Assembly (NCBI RefSeq): GCF_028473665.1
Contig: NZ_CP098774.1
Span: 1,178,001 to 1,242,000, forward strand
DNA: 64,000 nt
Source: Sphingomonas sp. QA11
GTDB lineage: Bacteria > Pseudomonadota > Alphaproteobacteria > Sphingomonadales > Sphingomonadaceae
Reading direction: 5' to 3'
Notes under the pieces: model-generated
What the model saw: only the letters and a program-made list of their open reading frames with translations
Database searches by the model: none
Told to the model about the DNA's origin: nothing
Translations under genes and position numbers: made by a program
Part shown: positions 9,127 to 17,331 of the stretch, one piece after another
Numbering within the stretch: position 1 is the first letter of the stretch
Layout: each line of letters opens with the position of its first letter

Positions 9127-9601
9127 ATTCCCCCAATATCTTGCGCTGGGTCACCACTGCGGCGCCGCGCGCATCGATCTCGAAACCCGTGACATGGAAA
9201 CCATGGCGCAGGTTGAGCAGGATCATCGAGTTGTTCTCCGCGCGCGTGCGGGTCTCGACCTGATGATAGCCAAGCGCCCTGATTTCCTTATGCTGGCGCT
9301 CCATCAGCCGTGCCGCAAGGCCGATGCGCCGCGCTTCCGGCGCGACTCCACCAAGCCAGCTGTAGAACAGTCCGGTCCCGCGCCGATAGCCGAGCTTGAA
9401 CCCCGCGGGCGTATTATCCTGGCGCCGCGCGAGCAGCAGATGCGGATCGGCGACGTGCGGCAACCGGTCGGCGAGATACGCCGGATCGAAGGTTGCGAAT
9501 ACCACCCCACAGAGCGGGAGGAGCAGCGCGAGCGCTTCGTTTGTGTTGCCTGAGAAGGTTTCGATGAGCAGTCCGTCGGACGGAAGGGGGATTGGCGACA
9601 T
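9125..9601 (-). CDS. GNAT-family N-acetyltransferase
   Basis: A 158-residue GNAT-fold acetyltransferase. The acetyl-CoA-binding motif A region reads SWLGGVAPEARRIGLAARLMERQHKEIRALGY, with the V-x-P-x-x-R-x-x-G-L/I-x-x-x-L spacing of the fold (R/Q-x-x-G-x-G/A variant). It is followed by TRTRAENNSMILLNLRHGFHVTGFE, the usual beta5-alpha4 segment with N-x-x-x-x-x-x-N and a GF strand. The substrate cannot be read from sequence. I place the start at ATG 9601, with an AAGG a few bases upstream, rather than at the longer ORF start 9664. It is divergent from the Fur-box operon. Confidence 0.85.
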   Translation of the reverse strand: MSPIPLPSDGLLIETFSGNTNEALALLLPLCGVVFATFDPAYLADRLPHVADPHLLLARRQDNTPAGFKLGYRRGTGLFYSWLGGVAPEARRIGLAARLMERQHKEIRALGYHQVETRTRAENNSMILLNLRHGFHVTGFEIDARGAAVVTQRKILGE

Positions 9602-9766
9602 CAGCCTTATCTGCCGTGCATCGCGCTCTTCCGCCAGTCCTGAGCGGGCATAGCCGGATTCCAAGGCGCGAGGCGTCGAGCGTGAAGATGCGTTCCTCTG
9701 CCTCCGTGCCGCGCAATGACGAATGGGTTCGATGCCGCACGGCGGTTCACTGATTTAATTTATAGA

Positions 9767-9787
9767 TATTGAGAATCATTCGCAATT
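9767..9787. promoter_or_regulatory. Putative Fur box
   Basis: The sequence ATTGAGAATCATTCGCAAT (9768-9786) closely matches the classical Fur/iron box core (TGAGAATNATTCNCA). It lies about 45 bases upstream of ATG 9829, where a promoter operator would sit. The downstream operon ends in a siderophore-interacting protein, which supports iron regulation independently of the motif. Confidence 0.75.
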
Positions 9788-9828
9788 ATGCGAAGGCTTG
9801 TCTTCGAACCAATGGGCAGGAGAGTCTC

Positions 9829-10506
9829 ATGCGTCGACAGAGTGGAGCAGCCGCCGGTGCAATGGCGACCGCGTTGACGATCCTCGCATTCGCGCTGCTT
9901 GTCCTCGCCGCAACACGCTGGGCCGAAAACGGATGGGGTTCGGCCGCCTGGCTTGCCGTCTTTGTGGCGATGTGCGTGATCCGTGTGCCTCATTCCCTCC
10001 GTAACCGGGCGAATATCGTCGTGGACGCCCACAAGGATGTCTTCGAGATCGGCCTTCTTGCGATGATGTTCACTACGATGATGCTGCTGCCGCTGTTGCA
10101 TCTCGCAACCGGCGCTTTTTCGTTCGCGGCGTACCGCCTGCCCGACTGGGTGATCTGGATCGGCGTCCTGGCCCAGCTTCCATTCCTCTGGCTGTTCTGG
10201 TGCAGCCATGCCGATCTCGGACGCAACTGGAGTGCGGGGCTTGAGGTGCGTGAGGACCACACATTGGTGATGGACGGGGTGTATGCCCGCATCCGTCATC
10301 CGATGTATCTGGCGATCTGGATTTCGGTGCTTGCGCAGCCTTTGCTGGTGCAAAACTGGATCGCCGGTTTTCTCGTCATTCCCGCCTTTGCCGCGATGTG
10401 GTTTATTCGTGTGCCCAGGGAGGAAGCTCTGATGCGTGCGCGCTTCGGCGCAGCGTATGACGATTATTGCCGCAAGGCCGGCCGGATGATGCCGAGGGCG
10501 TCATGA
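9829..10506 (+). CDS. Membrane methyltransferase-like protein of the ICMT/NnrU type
   Basis: A 225-residue integral membrane protein with about five to six hydrophobic helices. The C-terminal half carries the isoprenylcysteine-carboxyl-methyltransferase/PEMT-type signature: GLEVREDHTLVMDGVYARIRHPMY (the RHPMY motif contacts the cofactor in the family), then a helix pair and VPREEALMRARFGAAYDDYCR, the conserved E-E...F-G-x-x-Y-x-x-Y ending. Bacterial members methylate varied small molecules or lipids, so the substrate is unknown. GGGCAGGAGAG lies just upstream of ATG 9829, which is preferred over 9769 because that start sits inside the Fur box. It is the first gene of a Fur-box operon and overlaps the next gene (ATGA). 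Confidence 0.85.
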   Translation: MRRQSGAAAGAMATALTILAFALLVLAATRWAENGWGSAAWLAVFVAMCVIRVPHSLRNRANIVVDAHKDVFEIGLLAMMFTTMMLLPLLHLATGAFSFAAYRLPDWVIWIGVLAQLPFLWLFWCSHADLGRNWSAGLEVREDHTLVMDGVYARIRHPMYLAIWISVLAQPLLVQNWIAGFLVIPAFAAMWFIRVPREEALMRARFGAAYDDYCRKAGRMMPRAS

Positions 10507-10907
10507 TGTATGTGCCCATTGCGGGTGCGGCATCGCCCGTCCTGCCCGAGGTGATGGTGATGCAGGCGGCGCGACTCTGGCGTCAGGCGAGAAATGCCGG
10601 TGATCCGGTGCAGCCCGTATTGCATGGCCTGTTCGCATCCCATGGGTACGACATGCTCGCACCGACCTTCGACAGCGTGATGACGCTGTGCGAAAGCCGG
10701 TTCGACCGATCGCTTTGTACAGGATGTCCGCTCGCGCCTTCGTCTGACGAACGCCTGTTGTGCCGGCTGTTGGCATCTCCGGAAGAGCTTTCCCGCATCG
10801 CGCCATGTCGAAATTCGGGTTCAAGAGGAATCGAGGCGGCGCTCGGGTGCGCACTCGTCTCGGCACGCATCATGGCAATGGCTGCAATGGAAGGGCGACC
10901 GCAATGA
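10503..10907 (+). CDS. Cys-rich small protein of iron operon, unknown function
   Basis: A 134-residue soluble protein that I do not assign to a family. It has six cysteines (63, 72, 75, 87, 102 and 116), four of them in a C-x8-C-x2-C-x11-C cluster that could hold an iron-sulfur cluster or a metal. No signal peptide or membrane segment is visible. The ATG at 10503 overlaps the upstream stop, and its own stop overlaps the siderophore-interacting protein start (ATGA at both ends), so translation is coupled across the operon. Position between a membrane methyltransferase-like gene and a ferric-siderophore reductase suggests a role in iron handling; this is inference. Confidence 0.75.
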   Translation: MMYVPIAGAASPVLPEVMVMQAARLWRQARNAGDPVQPVLHGLFASHGYDMLAPTFDSVMTLCESRFDRSLCTGCPLAPSSDERLLCRLLASPEELSRIAPCRNSGSRGIEAALGCALVSARIMAMAAMEGRPQ

Positions 10908-11665
10908 CTGACTCCCCGTTTGCGTCCGATACCGCTTCGCGCCGTTTTCGCGCGACGCGACCAAACCGGATCGAGAAGGCGCTGACTCAATGGCTGACCC
11001 GCACCGCAACGGTCACCGCGGTCGAGCCCTTGTCGCCGCGTTTTCGGTTGATCGACCTTGAGGGCGAGGCATTCAGGCATGTGGCCTGGACCGCAGGCGA
11101 CAAGATCCAGGTGATACTCGGCGGTCTCCTTACCGCGCGGACCTTTACGCCGATGTCATGGGATGCGCGGCAGGGACGTACACGCCTTCTCGTCTGGTCG
11201 CATGGCGAGGGGCCGGGCACTGAATGGGCGACAGGATTGGCACCCGGCGATGCCTGCCAGTTTTTCGGGCCGCGGCGTTCGCTCGACGCCGGCGATCCTG
11301 CCACGCCGCTTGTCGTGTTTGGCGACGAGACATCGTTCGGCCTGGCTGCTGCGCTGGCCGGGCGTTCGGGCGCGGAGCCTCCCAGGCTGTTTTTCGAAGT
11401 CTCCGAGCCGGACGAATGTCGGCACGTGCTGCGGCGGATCGGCGGGGAGGAGGCCATGCTGGCTCAGCGAACCAAGGACGACGCCCATCTGGAAGCGATG
11501 GCCCTGCAGCTTGCGGCTCTCGATACCGGGGCTTCGCTATACGTGGTGACGGGGCGGGCACCGGCGATCAGGCGGATCGTCACCATTCTGAAGGCAGGAG
11601 GCGTTCCTTCCTCGCGACTTCGTACCAAGGCGTATTGGGCGCCGGGCAAGGTCGGGCTGGATTGA
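10904..11665 (+). CDS. Siderophore-interacting protein (FAD-binding ferric reductase)
   Basis: A 253-residue protein of the SIP/ViuB family, which reduces ferric siderophores in the cytoplasm with FAD and NAD(P)H or ferredoxin. The FAD-binding barrel (about 30-130) contains the RTFTPMSWD motif (R-x-[FY]-T-x-x-x-x-D). The C-terminal SIP domain shows VFGDETSFGLAAAL and the terminal SSRLRTKAYWAPGKVGLD strand typical of the family. ATG 10904 overlaps the preceding stop. The Fur-like site upstream of this operon fits iron-repressed expression. Confidence 0.9.
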   Translation: MTDSPFASDTASRRFRATRPNRIEKALTQWLTRTATVTAVEPLSPRFRLIDLEGEAFRHVAWTAGDKIQVILGGLLTARTFTPMSWDARQGRTRLLVWSHGEGPGTEWATGLAPGDACQFFGPRRSLDAGDPATPLVVFGDETSFGLAAALAGRSGAEPPRLFFEVSEPDECRHVLRRIGGEEAMLAQRTKDDAHLEAMALQLAALDTGASLYVVTGRAPAIRRIVTILKAGGVPSSRLRTKAYWAPGKVGLD

Positions 11666-11717
11666 CGTTGCAGCATCGATCACCGCCGATCCAGCCCGGA
11701 GTCTCCGAAGAGACCTG

Positions 11718-11975
11718 CTATCCTGGGGTCTCGAAATCCAGCGTCACCTCCTCGATCAGGAACTGGGCGCGCAAGGTTTCCGCCAGGATGCGCGCACCAT
11801 AGGCATCGACATCGATTGCTTCGATCTGGATCCTGATCAGGCCGGCGGAGCGCCGGATCAGCGCGAAGGCAGGGACCAGTCCGCGCCGTGCGAACTGGCC
11901 GAACACGCGTGGGATCAGTTCGGGATCGTCGACACCCTGGACCCGGTATCGCGCGACGGGACGTGGCGGCTCCAT
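11718..11975 (-). CDS. Small ACT-like protein coupled to the amino-acid dehydrogenase
   Basis: An 85-residue protein of unknown function. The sequence (ARYRVQGVDDPELIPRVFGQFARRGLVP, IRRSAGLIRIQIEAIDVDAY, AETLRAQFLIEEVTLDF) has the strand-helix-strand pattern of ACT regulatory domains, like the small subunit of acetohydroxyacid synthase. The ATG at 11975 shares its A with the last base of the dehydrogenase stop (TGATG), and there is no separate RBS, so translation is coupled. A role as amino-acid sensor or regulatory partner of the dehydrogenase is plausible but only inferred. A GTG at 11978 is an alternative start. Confidence 0.7.
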   Translation of the reverse strand: MEPPRPVARYRVQGVDDPELIPRVFGQFARRGLVPAFALIRRSAGLIRIQIEAIDVDAYGARILAETLRAQFLIEEVTLDFETPG

Positions 11976-13039
11976 CACGGCGCTGCCATCGCCGGTGCCC
12001 TGCCGCGCGCGATCGTCGCGCGGGCGAGCCGGTCTGCCGCCAGGTTGACCGCGATGCCGGCCTGCTCGGCATCCGCCCAGACCTGGTGGAGGCGATCCGG
12101 GATCGCGTCGATCCGGGCGGCGACCTCGTCGCTATCCCAGCCGAGATACTCAGCGCAGACGTTGATGATCCCGCCGGCATTGACGACATAGTCGGGCGCA
12201 TAGAGCACGCCGCGCTCAGCCAGAGCGGTGCCGTCCTCCTCACATCCGAGCTGGTTATTCGCCGCACCGCAGACGATCGCGGCGCGCAGTTTCGGGATCG
12301 ACCGGGCGTTGAGGACGCCGCCCAGTGCGCAGGGAGCGAAGATGTCGCAACGCGCCTCGATCACGGCGCCAAGCGACGCCACTTCCGCACCCGTCCGCGT
12401 CGCGACCGCTGCGGCGACCGCTGAACGCGGTTCGGCGACGATCAGCCGTGCACCGGCCTCGTGGAGCAGATCGGCAAGAGACGCGCCGACCGAGCCGAGG
12501 CCCTGGATGGCAACGGTGCAATCGCCAACCGGTCGCCCGAGGCGATGTTCGGCTGCCGCCTGCATGGCGCGGAAGACGCCCAGCGCCGTCCAGGGCGATG
12601 GATCGCCACCCGGCCGCCCGTCGCGAGGCGGCAGGCCGGCGACGTAGCGAGTGTGCCGCGCCACCTCGGTCATGTCGCCGACGGTGGTGCCGACATCCTC
12701 GGCGGTGACGTAGCGGCCGCCCAGTTCCTCCACTGCCTCACCAAAGGCACGGAACAATGCGGCGCGATCGAAATCGCCCTCAGGGCGGCGCAACACTGCC
12801 TTGCCGCCGCCGAGCGGCAGGCCGGCAAGCGCGTTCTTGTAGCTCATCCCTTCGGCGAGGCGGAGCGCGTCCTGTGTCGCCTCGGTAAAATGAGGGTAGG
12901 TCCATAGCCGGCATCCGCCAGCGGCCGGGCCGAGCAGGGTGGAATGAAGCGCGATGACGCCGTCCAGTCCGCCGGCGGAATCCTGCAGGCGCACGACCTG
13001 TTCGGGCGGATGCGCATCATGCGCACGAGAAAAATCCAT
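11975..13039 (-). CDS. Leu/Val/Phe-type amino-acid dehydrogenase
   Basis: A 354-residue NAD-dependent dehydrogenase catalysing reversible oxidative deamination of branched-chain or aromatic amino acids to 2-oxo acids. The catalytic glycine-rich motif LPLGGGKAVL places the lysine at residue 80, as in leucine dehydrogenase. Earlier residues LHSTLLGPAAGGCR and MSYKNALAG bind substrate. The Rossmann fingerprint VAIQGLGSVGASLADLL follows at about 177-195, then CGAANNQL and PDYVVNAGGIINV. I chose ATG 13039 because homologous sequence begins there and a GGAG lies upstream; the longer ORF to 13210 is not conserved-looking. Exact substrate (Leu, Val or Phe) is not resolved. Confidence 0.88.
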   Translation of the reverse strand: MDFSRAHDAHPPEQVVRLQDSAGGLDGVIALHSTLLGPAAGGCRLWTYPHFTEATQDALRLAEGMSYKNALAGLPLGGGKAVLRRPEGDFDRAALFRAFGEAVEELGGRYVTAEDVGTTVGDMTEVARHTRYVAGLPPRDGRPGGDPSPWTALGVFRAMQAAAEHRLGRPVGDCTVAIQGLGSVGASLADLLHEAGARLIVAEPRSAVAAAVATRTGAEVASLGAVIEARCDIFAPCALGGVLNARSIPKLRAAIVCGAANNQLGCEEDGTALAERGVLYAPDYVVNAGGIINVCAEYLGWDSDEVAARIDAIPDRLHQVWADAEQAGIAVNLAADRLARATIARGRAPAMAAP

Positions 13040-14006
13040 GTGGGGTAGCTCCGGAAAACACTGAATTACGTATGCGGCGTGGCGGATGCGTCCCGCGCCA
13101 GCGCCTGTGACCGATGGGATCAGATCGCGAAGATCTGCCCGGTCGTAATTCGGGTCCGGGTAATAAGTCGGATCGAGGCGCAGGCGGGGACGCCAGGCAT
13201 TCGGGCGCACGAAGACAGGGCGTGAGCCGCTGCTTTCTTCGTCACTACCATCATGCCTTGCACGGTCTTGCGGTTCCTCGGACGACCACGCGATTCTTCA
13301 TCGCTGCAGCCCCGATAGCTGGCCGAGAATGAAAAATCCGCAACTTTTTTTGCGATAGTCGTAAAAATCGCTCATGCATGGGTTCGACGGATTCGAGGAA
13401 AAGTCGCCCCGAGGGGGCACGGACCTGAACGTCGCAAGCGTGATGCGGTGTGGTTGACCCCAGTTAACAAAATGCTCAGGACGAAATGTCCTCGCGCTTT
13501 CCATTGGAGGGAACTTTAAAATCCGCGATGTGAGGCGATTAAACCGGAACGGTACCAGTTCAGGTTGACTCTGCATCGACGCAAGATGGTTTCTGGATGT
13601 TGCAGTGGCGAATGAAGCCGGCGTTTCATTCTAAAATGGTTGCAACACTTCTTTCGCTCTATTCTCCGTATGCTATTCAGTTCCGGCGCGGTGGAGGGAT
13701 GTCTGATGCACATCGTCGGCGCTGTCGCAGCGCATGGATTCAGGTGGATTGCCCGCCACACATCTGCGGTGCGGGCGCGCCATCTGGCTGGGGCAACTCT
13801 TCGCCGGCGGGGCCGTCCACGCTCGATCATCGTCGCGTCGCCCTCTGATGTCGCGCACGCTGGCCGGTCGGGTTTTGAGCCTGGGAAGCGCTTCCGGTTT
13901 CAAGTCTTGCCCGGGTCCAGTCTCATATCGTTGCCGAACCCCGTTCTCCTCGGAATCCAACTCTCGCCGATGAGCGGTTCCGGGCAGGAAAGCACTGGAG
14001 AAGCGA
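13040..14006. other. Long intergenic region without a convincing gene
   Basis: No ORF here has codon-position bias or recognisable protein character on either strand. Two symmetric sites stand out: an imperfect 21-base palindrome at 13347-13367 (arms TTTTTnCGA / TCGnAAAAA), about 310 bases upstream of the dehydrogenase start, and a perfect 12-base palindrome GGAAGCGCTTCC at 13884-13895, about 110 bases upstream of the RibD-like gene. Either could be an operator. The stretch 13700-13990 is GC-rich with many short ORFs and could be decayed coding sequence, but I cannot name a source. Confidence 0.5.
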
Positions 14007-14633
14007 ATGCGGCGACCTTTCATCCATATTAATTTCGCTACGGAAGACGTTTGCAGCGTTCGGCAGCCGCAAGGCATTTCGGGCAATATTTCCTGCGGGG
14101 ACGACTGGCACAGGGTCCATATCCTGAGGGAGCGCTACGACGCCATCGCGGTGGGCGGGAAGACGTGGAACATAGATCGCCCGCGCCTCACCGTTCGTCC
14201 GGAGAAGCTGGGTCGAGAGCCGCGCAGGCAACCGAACCGGGTGATCTTCGCCGGATCGCACCCCTGCGCGATGTCGCATCCCGGAGCGCCGGCCTTCGTT
14301 ATCAGCTCGCACCATCATGTCGACCCGAGCGCGGTTGCCCTGGCGATGACAGGGCATGACCTGCATGGTCCGTTGGAATCCCTCTACGATTACGGCATCG
14401 AAAGCCTGCTGGTCGAGGGCGGCCCGACGCTGCTGCGATCATTCTTCAGCCAGGGGTTCGCTGACAGAGTGACGATCTACGTCCGCGCCGGCACCGCCGA
14501 AGCGGCCGACCGCGGCGCCCGCGATACCCTGGGCGCCCTGCCTGCCACCTTGCACGCAAGCGCCTTTGGCGAAGGATTCCTGCTCGAATCCGGGGTGCCG
14601 GGAATGGGGGGCGAGATGAGGGCTGCCGGATGA
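14007..14633 (+). CDS. RibD C-terminal-domain (dihydrofolate-reductase-like) reductase
   Basis: A 208-residue stand-alone RibD_C domain without the cytidine-deaminase-like N-terminal half of riboflavin-pathway RibD. The signature elements are all visible: RPFIHINFATEDV at the start, HILRERYDAIAVGGKTWNIDRPRLTVR (NADPH/substrate site, D-x-P-x-L-x-x-R), and SLLVEGGPTLLRSFFSQGFADRVTIYV near the C-terminus. The family uses NADPH to reduce pterin- or ribosylpyrimidine-like substrates, and stand-alone members act in diverse pathways. GGAGAAG precedes the ATG. It overlaps the sulfotransferase gene (ATGA) and so belongs to a four-gene operon ending at 18933. Its substrate in this block is unknown. Confidence 0.85.
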   Translation: MRRPFIHINFATEDVCSVRQPQGISGNISCGDDWHRVHILRERYDAIAVGGKTWNIDRPRLTVRPEKLGREPRRQPNRVIFAGSHPCAMSHPGAPAFVISSHHHVDPSAVALAMTGHDLHGPLESLYDYGIESLLVEGGPTLLRSFFSQGFADRVTIYVRAGTAEAADRGARDTLGALPATLHASAFGEGFLLESGVPGMGGEMRAAG

Positions 14634-15397
14634 AGAGCGAAAAGGCCACCCGGTTCGTCGTTTTCGCGGCGCCAAGGACGGGCAGCAACCTGTTGTGCAG
14701 CCTGCTGAACGCGCATTCCGATATCCTGTGTCATCACGGCCTGTTCAACCCTAGCGGAATCCATTGGGCGAGGGATTGGCAAGGACGGCGCGACCTCTCC
14801 GACAATGTTGTCGCGCGTGATCGCGACCCGGCAGGCTTTATCGCTTCCGTCTGGGCTGCCGGTGGCGGCGCGCGGGCAGTCGGCTTCAAGATGAACCGGG
14901 ATGAGAATGACGCCGCCGTCGATTTGCTGCTGCGTGATCCTTCGGTCCGAAAAATCCTGCTGAGGCGGCGCAACCGCGTGCGGACCTATGTATCCGAAGA
15001 GATCGCGCGCCTTACCGGCATCTGGGAGAGTTTCGCCGCGCGGGCTGAGGCGGCGGTCCCGGCGCTTCATGTCGAGGCGGCCGACCTGATCCGGCACAGC
15101 GGGCTAAATGCGGCCTATTATGCGGCGCTCGAAACCGTTCTCCGCGCGACGGGCCAGACATGGCTCGACACCCAGTATGAAGCGCTCGGGGACCGGCGGG
15201 AAATGGGCAGGATAATCTCCTTTCTCGGGGTCGAGGCGCCTTTGTCGCTACCGGCGGCGAGCCACAAGCGCGGCCCGGCCGAACTGGGCGCGGTGGTGGA
15301 GAATTTCGACGAACTGGCCGGAGCCCTGCGGGGAACCGCGCTTCTGGACGATCTCTATCGCCGGGACGCTCCCGAACTCCGTTTCCTCCGATTCTAG
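14630..15397 (+). CDS. Sulfotransferase-family protein
   Basis: A 255-residue PAPS-dependent sulfotransferase-like protein. The 5'-phosphosulfate loop is APRTGSNLL at residues 14-22, followed by LLNAHSDILCHHGLFNP. The region SVRKILLRRRNRVRTYVSEEIARLTG matches the 3'-phosphate-binding strand and helix. The tail VENFDELAGALRGTALLDDLY is shared almost position by position with the second sulfotransferase at 21494 (SNFDTLSEELRGSDLEAEL), so the two are paralogues of one group. It has no signal peptide or membrane anchor, so it is probably cytoplasmic. The acceptor is unknown; a glycan or small molecule is likely given the GT4 and methyltransferase neighbours. Confidence 0.85.
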   Translation: MKSEKATRFVVFAAPRTGSNLLCSLLNAHSDILCHHGLFNPSGIHWARDWQGRRDLSDNVVARDRDPAGFIASVWAAGGGARAVGFKMNRDENDAAVDLLLRDPSVRKILLRRRNRVRTYVSEEIARLTGIWESFAARAEAAVPALHVEAADLIRHSGLNAAYYAALETVLRATGQTWLDTQYEALGDRREMGRIISFLGVEAPLSLPAASHKRGPAELGAVVENFDELAGALRGTALLDDLYRRDAPELRFLRF

Positions 15398-15414
15398 CTG
15401 CTGGAGCGACACCG

Positions 15415-17262
15415 ATGCTCAATGCCCATCTCTCCCCGATCGTCGCCGACAGCTTCACCCGCCATCGCGGCCCGGTGACTTCTGTCGCCGCGATCCCGGG
15501 TCGCGCGGCCGTGGTTGCCGTCGCCTATGACGGAGCGGTGGCGCTGTTCGATCTCGAGGCCGCCACCGTCGATCTGCTGGGTTACCACCGGCATCTAGCC
15601 AACCATGTGACGGTCGATGAGGGCGGGAGCAGAGCAGCTTCCTCCTCCTCCGACTATGATATCTACATCTGGGACCTGACCGGTCGTAAGCTGGCCCTGG
15701 TGCTGCGCGGGCATAGCGACGACGTGGAGGGCTTCGCTTTCGTTGACGACACCACCGGCGTTTCCGCCTCGCGCGACCGGAGAATCATCGTCTGGGATCT
15801 CGTCACCGGCGCGATCCGGCGGACTATCGAGGGGCATGAGAAGGACGTGCTCTCGGTCGCCTGCCGCGACGGACTGATCTATTCGTCGGGCGACGACATG
15901 ACCCTGCGGCAATGGGATCTCGCCACCGGAGCGCTGATCCGCACCTGGGGCCCGTTCGAGACCGAGACTGACACCTGTGCCATTGACATGCTGAACCACC
16001 GGGTGGTGCTTGGGTGCGACGACGGTGTCATCCGCATGTTCGACAGCCGCGACGGTACGGCGCTGGCCTCGATCGAGGCACATGGTTCGGGCATCAAGAA
16101 GGTGGCGGTCTCCCCCATCAACGGCGACATCCTGTCCTGCGCTTATGACCAGCGCATCACCATCTGGGATGCGTCGTCCTTCAGCCCGAAGGTGAACCTG
16201 GAGAACCATCCCTCGAAATGGGAACGGTCGTTCGGCTGGTCGCCCGATGGCGCGTCGATCCTGGCGGGGACCTTCGATGGCACCGTCGTGCAATGGGATG
16301 CCGCGTCGGGCCTGATCGTCCGGGAGGTGGGCGGTGCCCCGGGCGACCAGGGCAATGCCTGTTTCAACGAAGCCGCTGCCGCGCCGGACGGCAGCGTCGC
16401 GCTGGTCGCAGATGATGGAATGGTCCGGCTGATCCGCCTGACCGAGCGGGAAGCGTGCCTTGCCGCCCGCACTGAGCCCCCTGGCGGGCGCCGGTTGATG
16501 AATGCGGTGACGCGCGATCCAGGCACTGGACGGGTCGTTGCCGGCGCGCATGACCACAAGCTGCATATCTTCGGCGCCGGTCTGGAAAGCGCCGTCGAAG
16601 TGGCGCTGGGGCAGGGACCGATCAACTCGATCCGGGTGGCGCAGTGCGAGGGTCATGAGGGTGCGCTGTTCGCTGCATGCTATAGCGGAGCGATCGTTCG
16701 CGTATCCCCTGACGGGAGGGATGTGCTGGCCCACTCGCTGCACGACGGTGCGGTGAAGGCGCTGCGCCTGCATCCGCACGAACCGCTGGGTGTCAGTTGC
16801 AGCGCCGATGGCGGGCTCCTGTCCTGGACTCTGGACGGCGAGATCCTGCAGCGCTTTCCCGGGCACACCGCCATCGTCGACGATGTCGATCTTTCCCCTG
16901 CGGGCGATCGTATCGCCAGCGCCTCGCGCGATTTCACGCTGAACGTCTATGATGTGGCGGATGGCCGGCTGGCCCATTCGATCGAGCTTGGCCGCCGTTC
17001 CCCGAAATCGCTCTGCTTCTGGGATGCGGATACGGTGATCGTCGGCGACTATTGGGGGGCGTTGATCAAGGCCGACCTGCGCACGGGCCGGGTCACGCGC
17101 AGCACGATCGCCGCGAACGGCATCAGTTCGCTGTCACGCTCTGGAGAGAGGCTGGTCGCCTCTTCCTATGACGGCGGGGTCTATCTTGTGTCGGTCGAGG
17201 ATCTGTCGGTGCGCAACGTCTATCGCGCGATGACTCAGCGGGTCGGTGACGGAGGTTCATAG
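15415..17262 (+). CDS. WD40-repeat beta-propeller protein
   Basis: A 615-residue protein made almost entirely of WD40-like repeats, enough for about two seven-bladed propellers. Blades end in IYIWDLTG, IIVWDLVTG, LRQWDLATG, ITIWDASS and VVQWDAASG, with GH dipeptides in RGHSDDV, EGHEKDV and PGHTAIV. No kinase, nuclease, caspase-like or HTH domain is attached, and no signal peptide is seen, so it is probably a cytoplasmic scaffold. It lies 17 bases after a sulfotransferase gene and upstream of an exported CxxCH protein on the same strand. Bacterial stand-alone WD40 proteins commonly assemble multi-enzyme complexes; that role here is inference. Confidence 0.88.
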   Translation: MLNAHLSPIVADSFTRHRGPVTSVAAIPGRAAVVAVAYDGAVALFDLEAATVDLLGYHRHLANHVTVDEGGSRAASSSSDYDIYIWDLTGRKLALVLRGHSDDVEGFAFVDDTTGVSASRDRRIIVWDLVTGAIRRTIEGHEKDVLSVACRDGLIYSSGDDMTLRQWDLATGALIRTWGPFETETDTCAIDMLNHRVVLGCDDGVIRMFDSRDGTALASIEAHGSGIKKVAVSPINGDILSCAYDQRITIWDASSFSPKVNLENHPSKWERSFGWSPDGASILAGTFDGTVVQWDAASGLIVREVGGAPGDQGNACFNEAAAAPDGSVALVADDGMVRLIRLTEREACLAARTEPPGGRRLMNAVTRDPGTGRVVAGAHDHKLHIFGAGLESAVEVALGQGPINSIRVAQCEGHEGALFAACYSGAIVRVSPDGRDVLAHSLHDGAVKALRLHPHEPLGVSCSADGGLLSWTLDGEILQRFPGHTAIVDDVDLSPAGDRIASASRDFTLNVYDVADGRLAHSIELGRRSPKSLCFWDADTVIVGDYWGALIKADLRTGRVTRSTIAANGISSLSRSGERLVASSYDGGVYLVSVEDLSVRNVYRAMTQRVGDGGS

Positions 17263-17331
17263 CCCGACCCGGCAATTGCCCAATGTTGTTGGCGTTCCTG
17301 GTATTTTTCGATTCTTGAAGGAGCATGCGAA

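Noticed and set aside
13597..14032. Short plus-strand ORFs upstream of the RibD-like gene
   Set aside because: They overlap each other in different frames, lack RBS support and show no conserved-looking protein segment.
15595..16977. 460-codon open frame on the minus strand
   Set aside because: It lies wholly opposite the WD40 gene, whose repeats are unmistakable; the antisense product has no domain features.
15415..17262. WD40 protein as part of an anti-phage defence system
   Set aside because: No nuclease, protease, kinase or NTPase effector lies next to it; the neighbours are biosynthetic enzymes.
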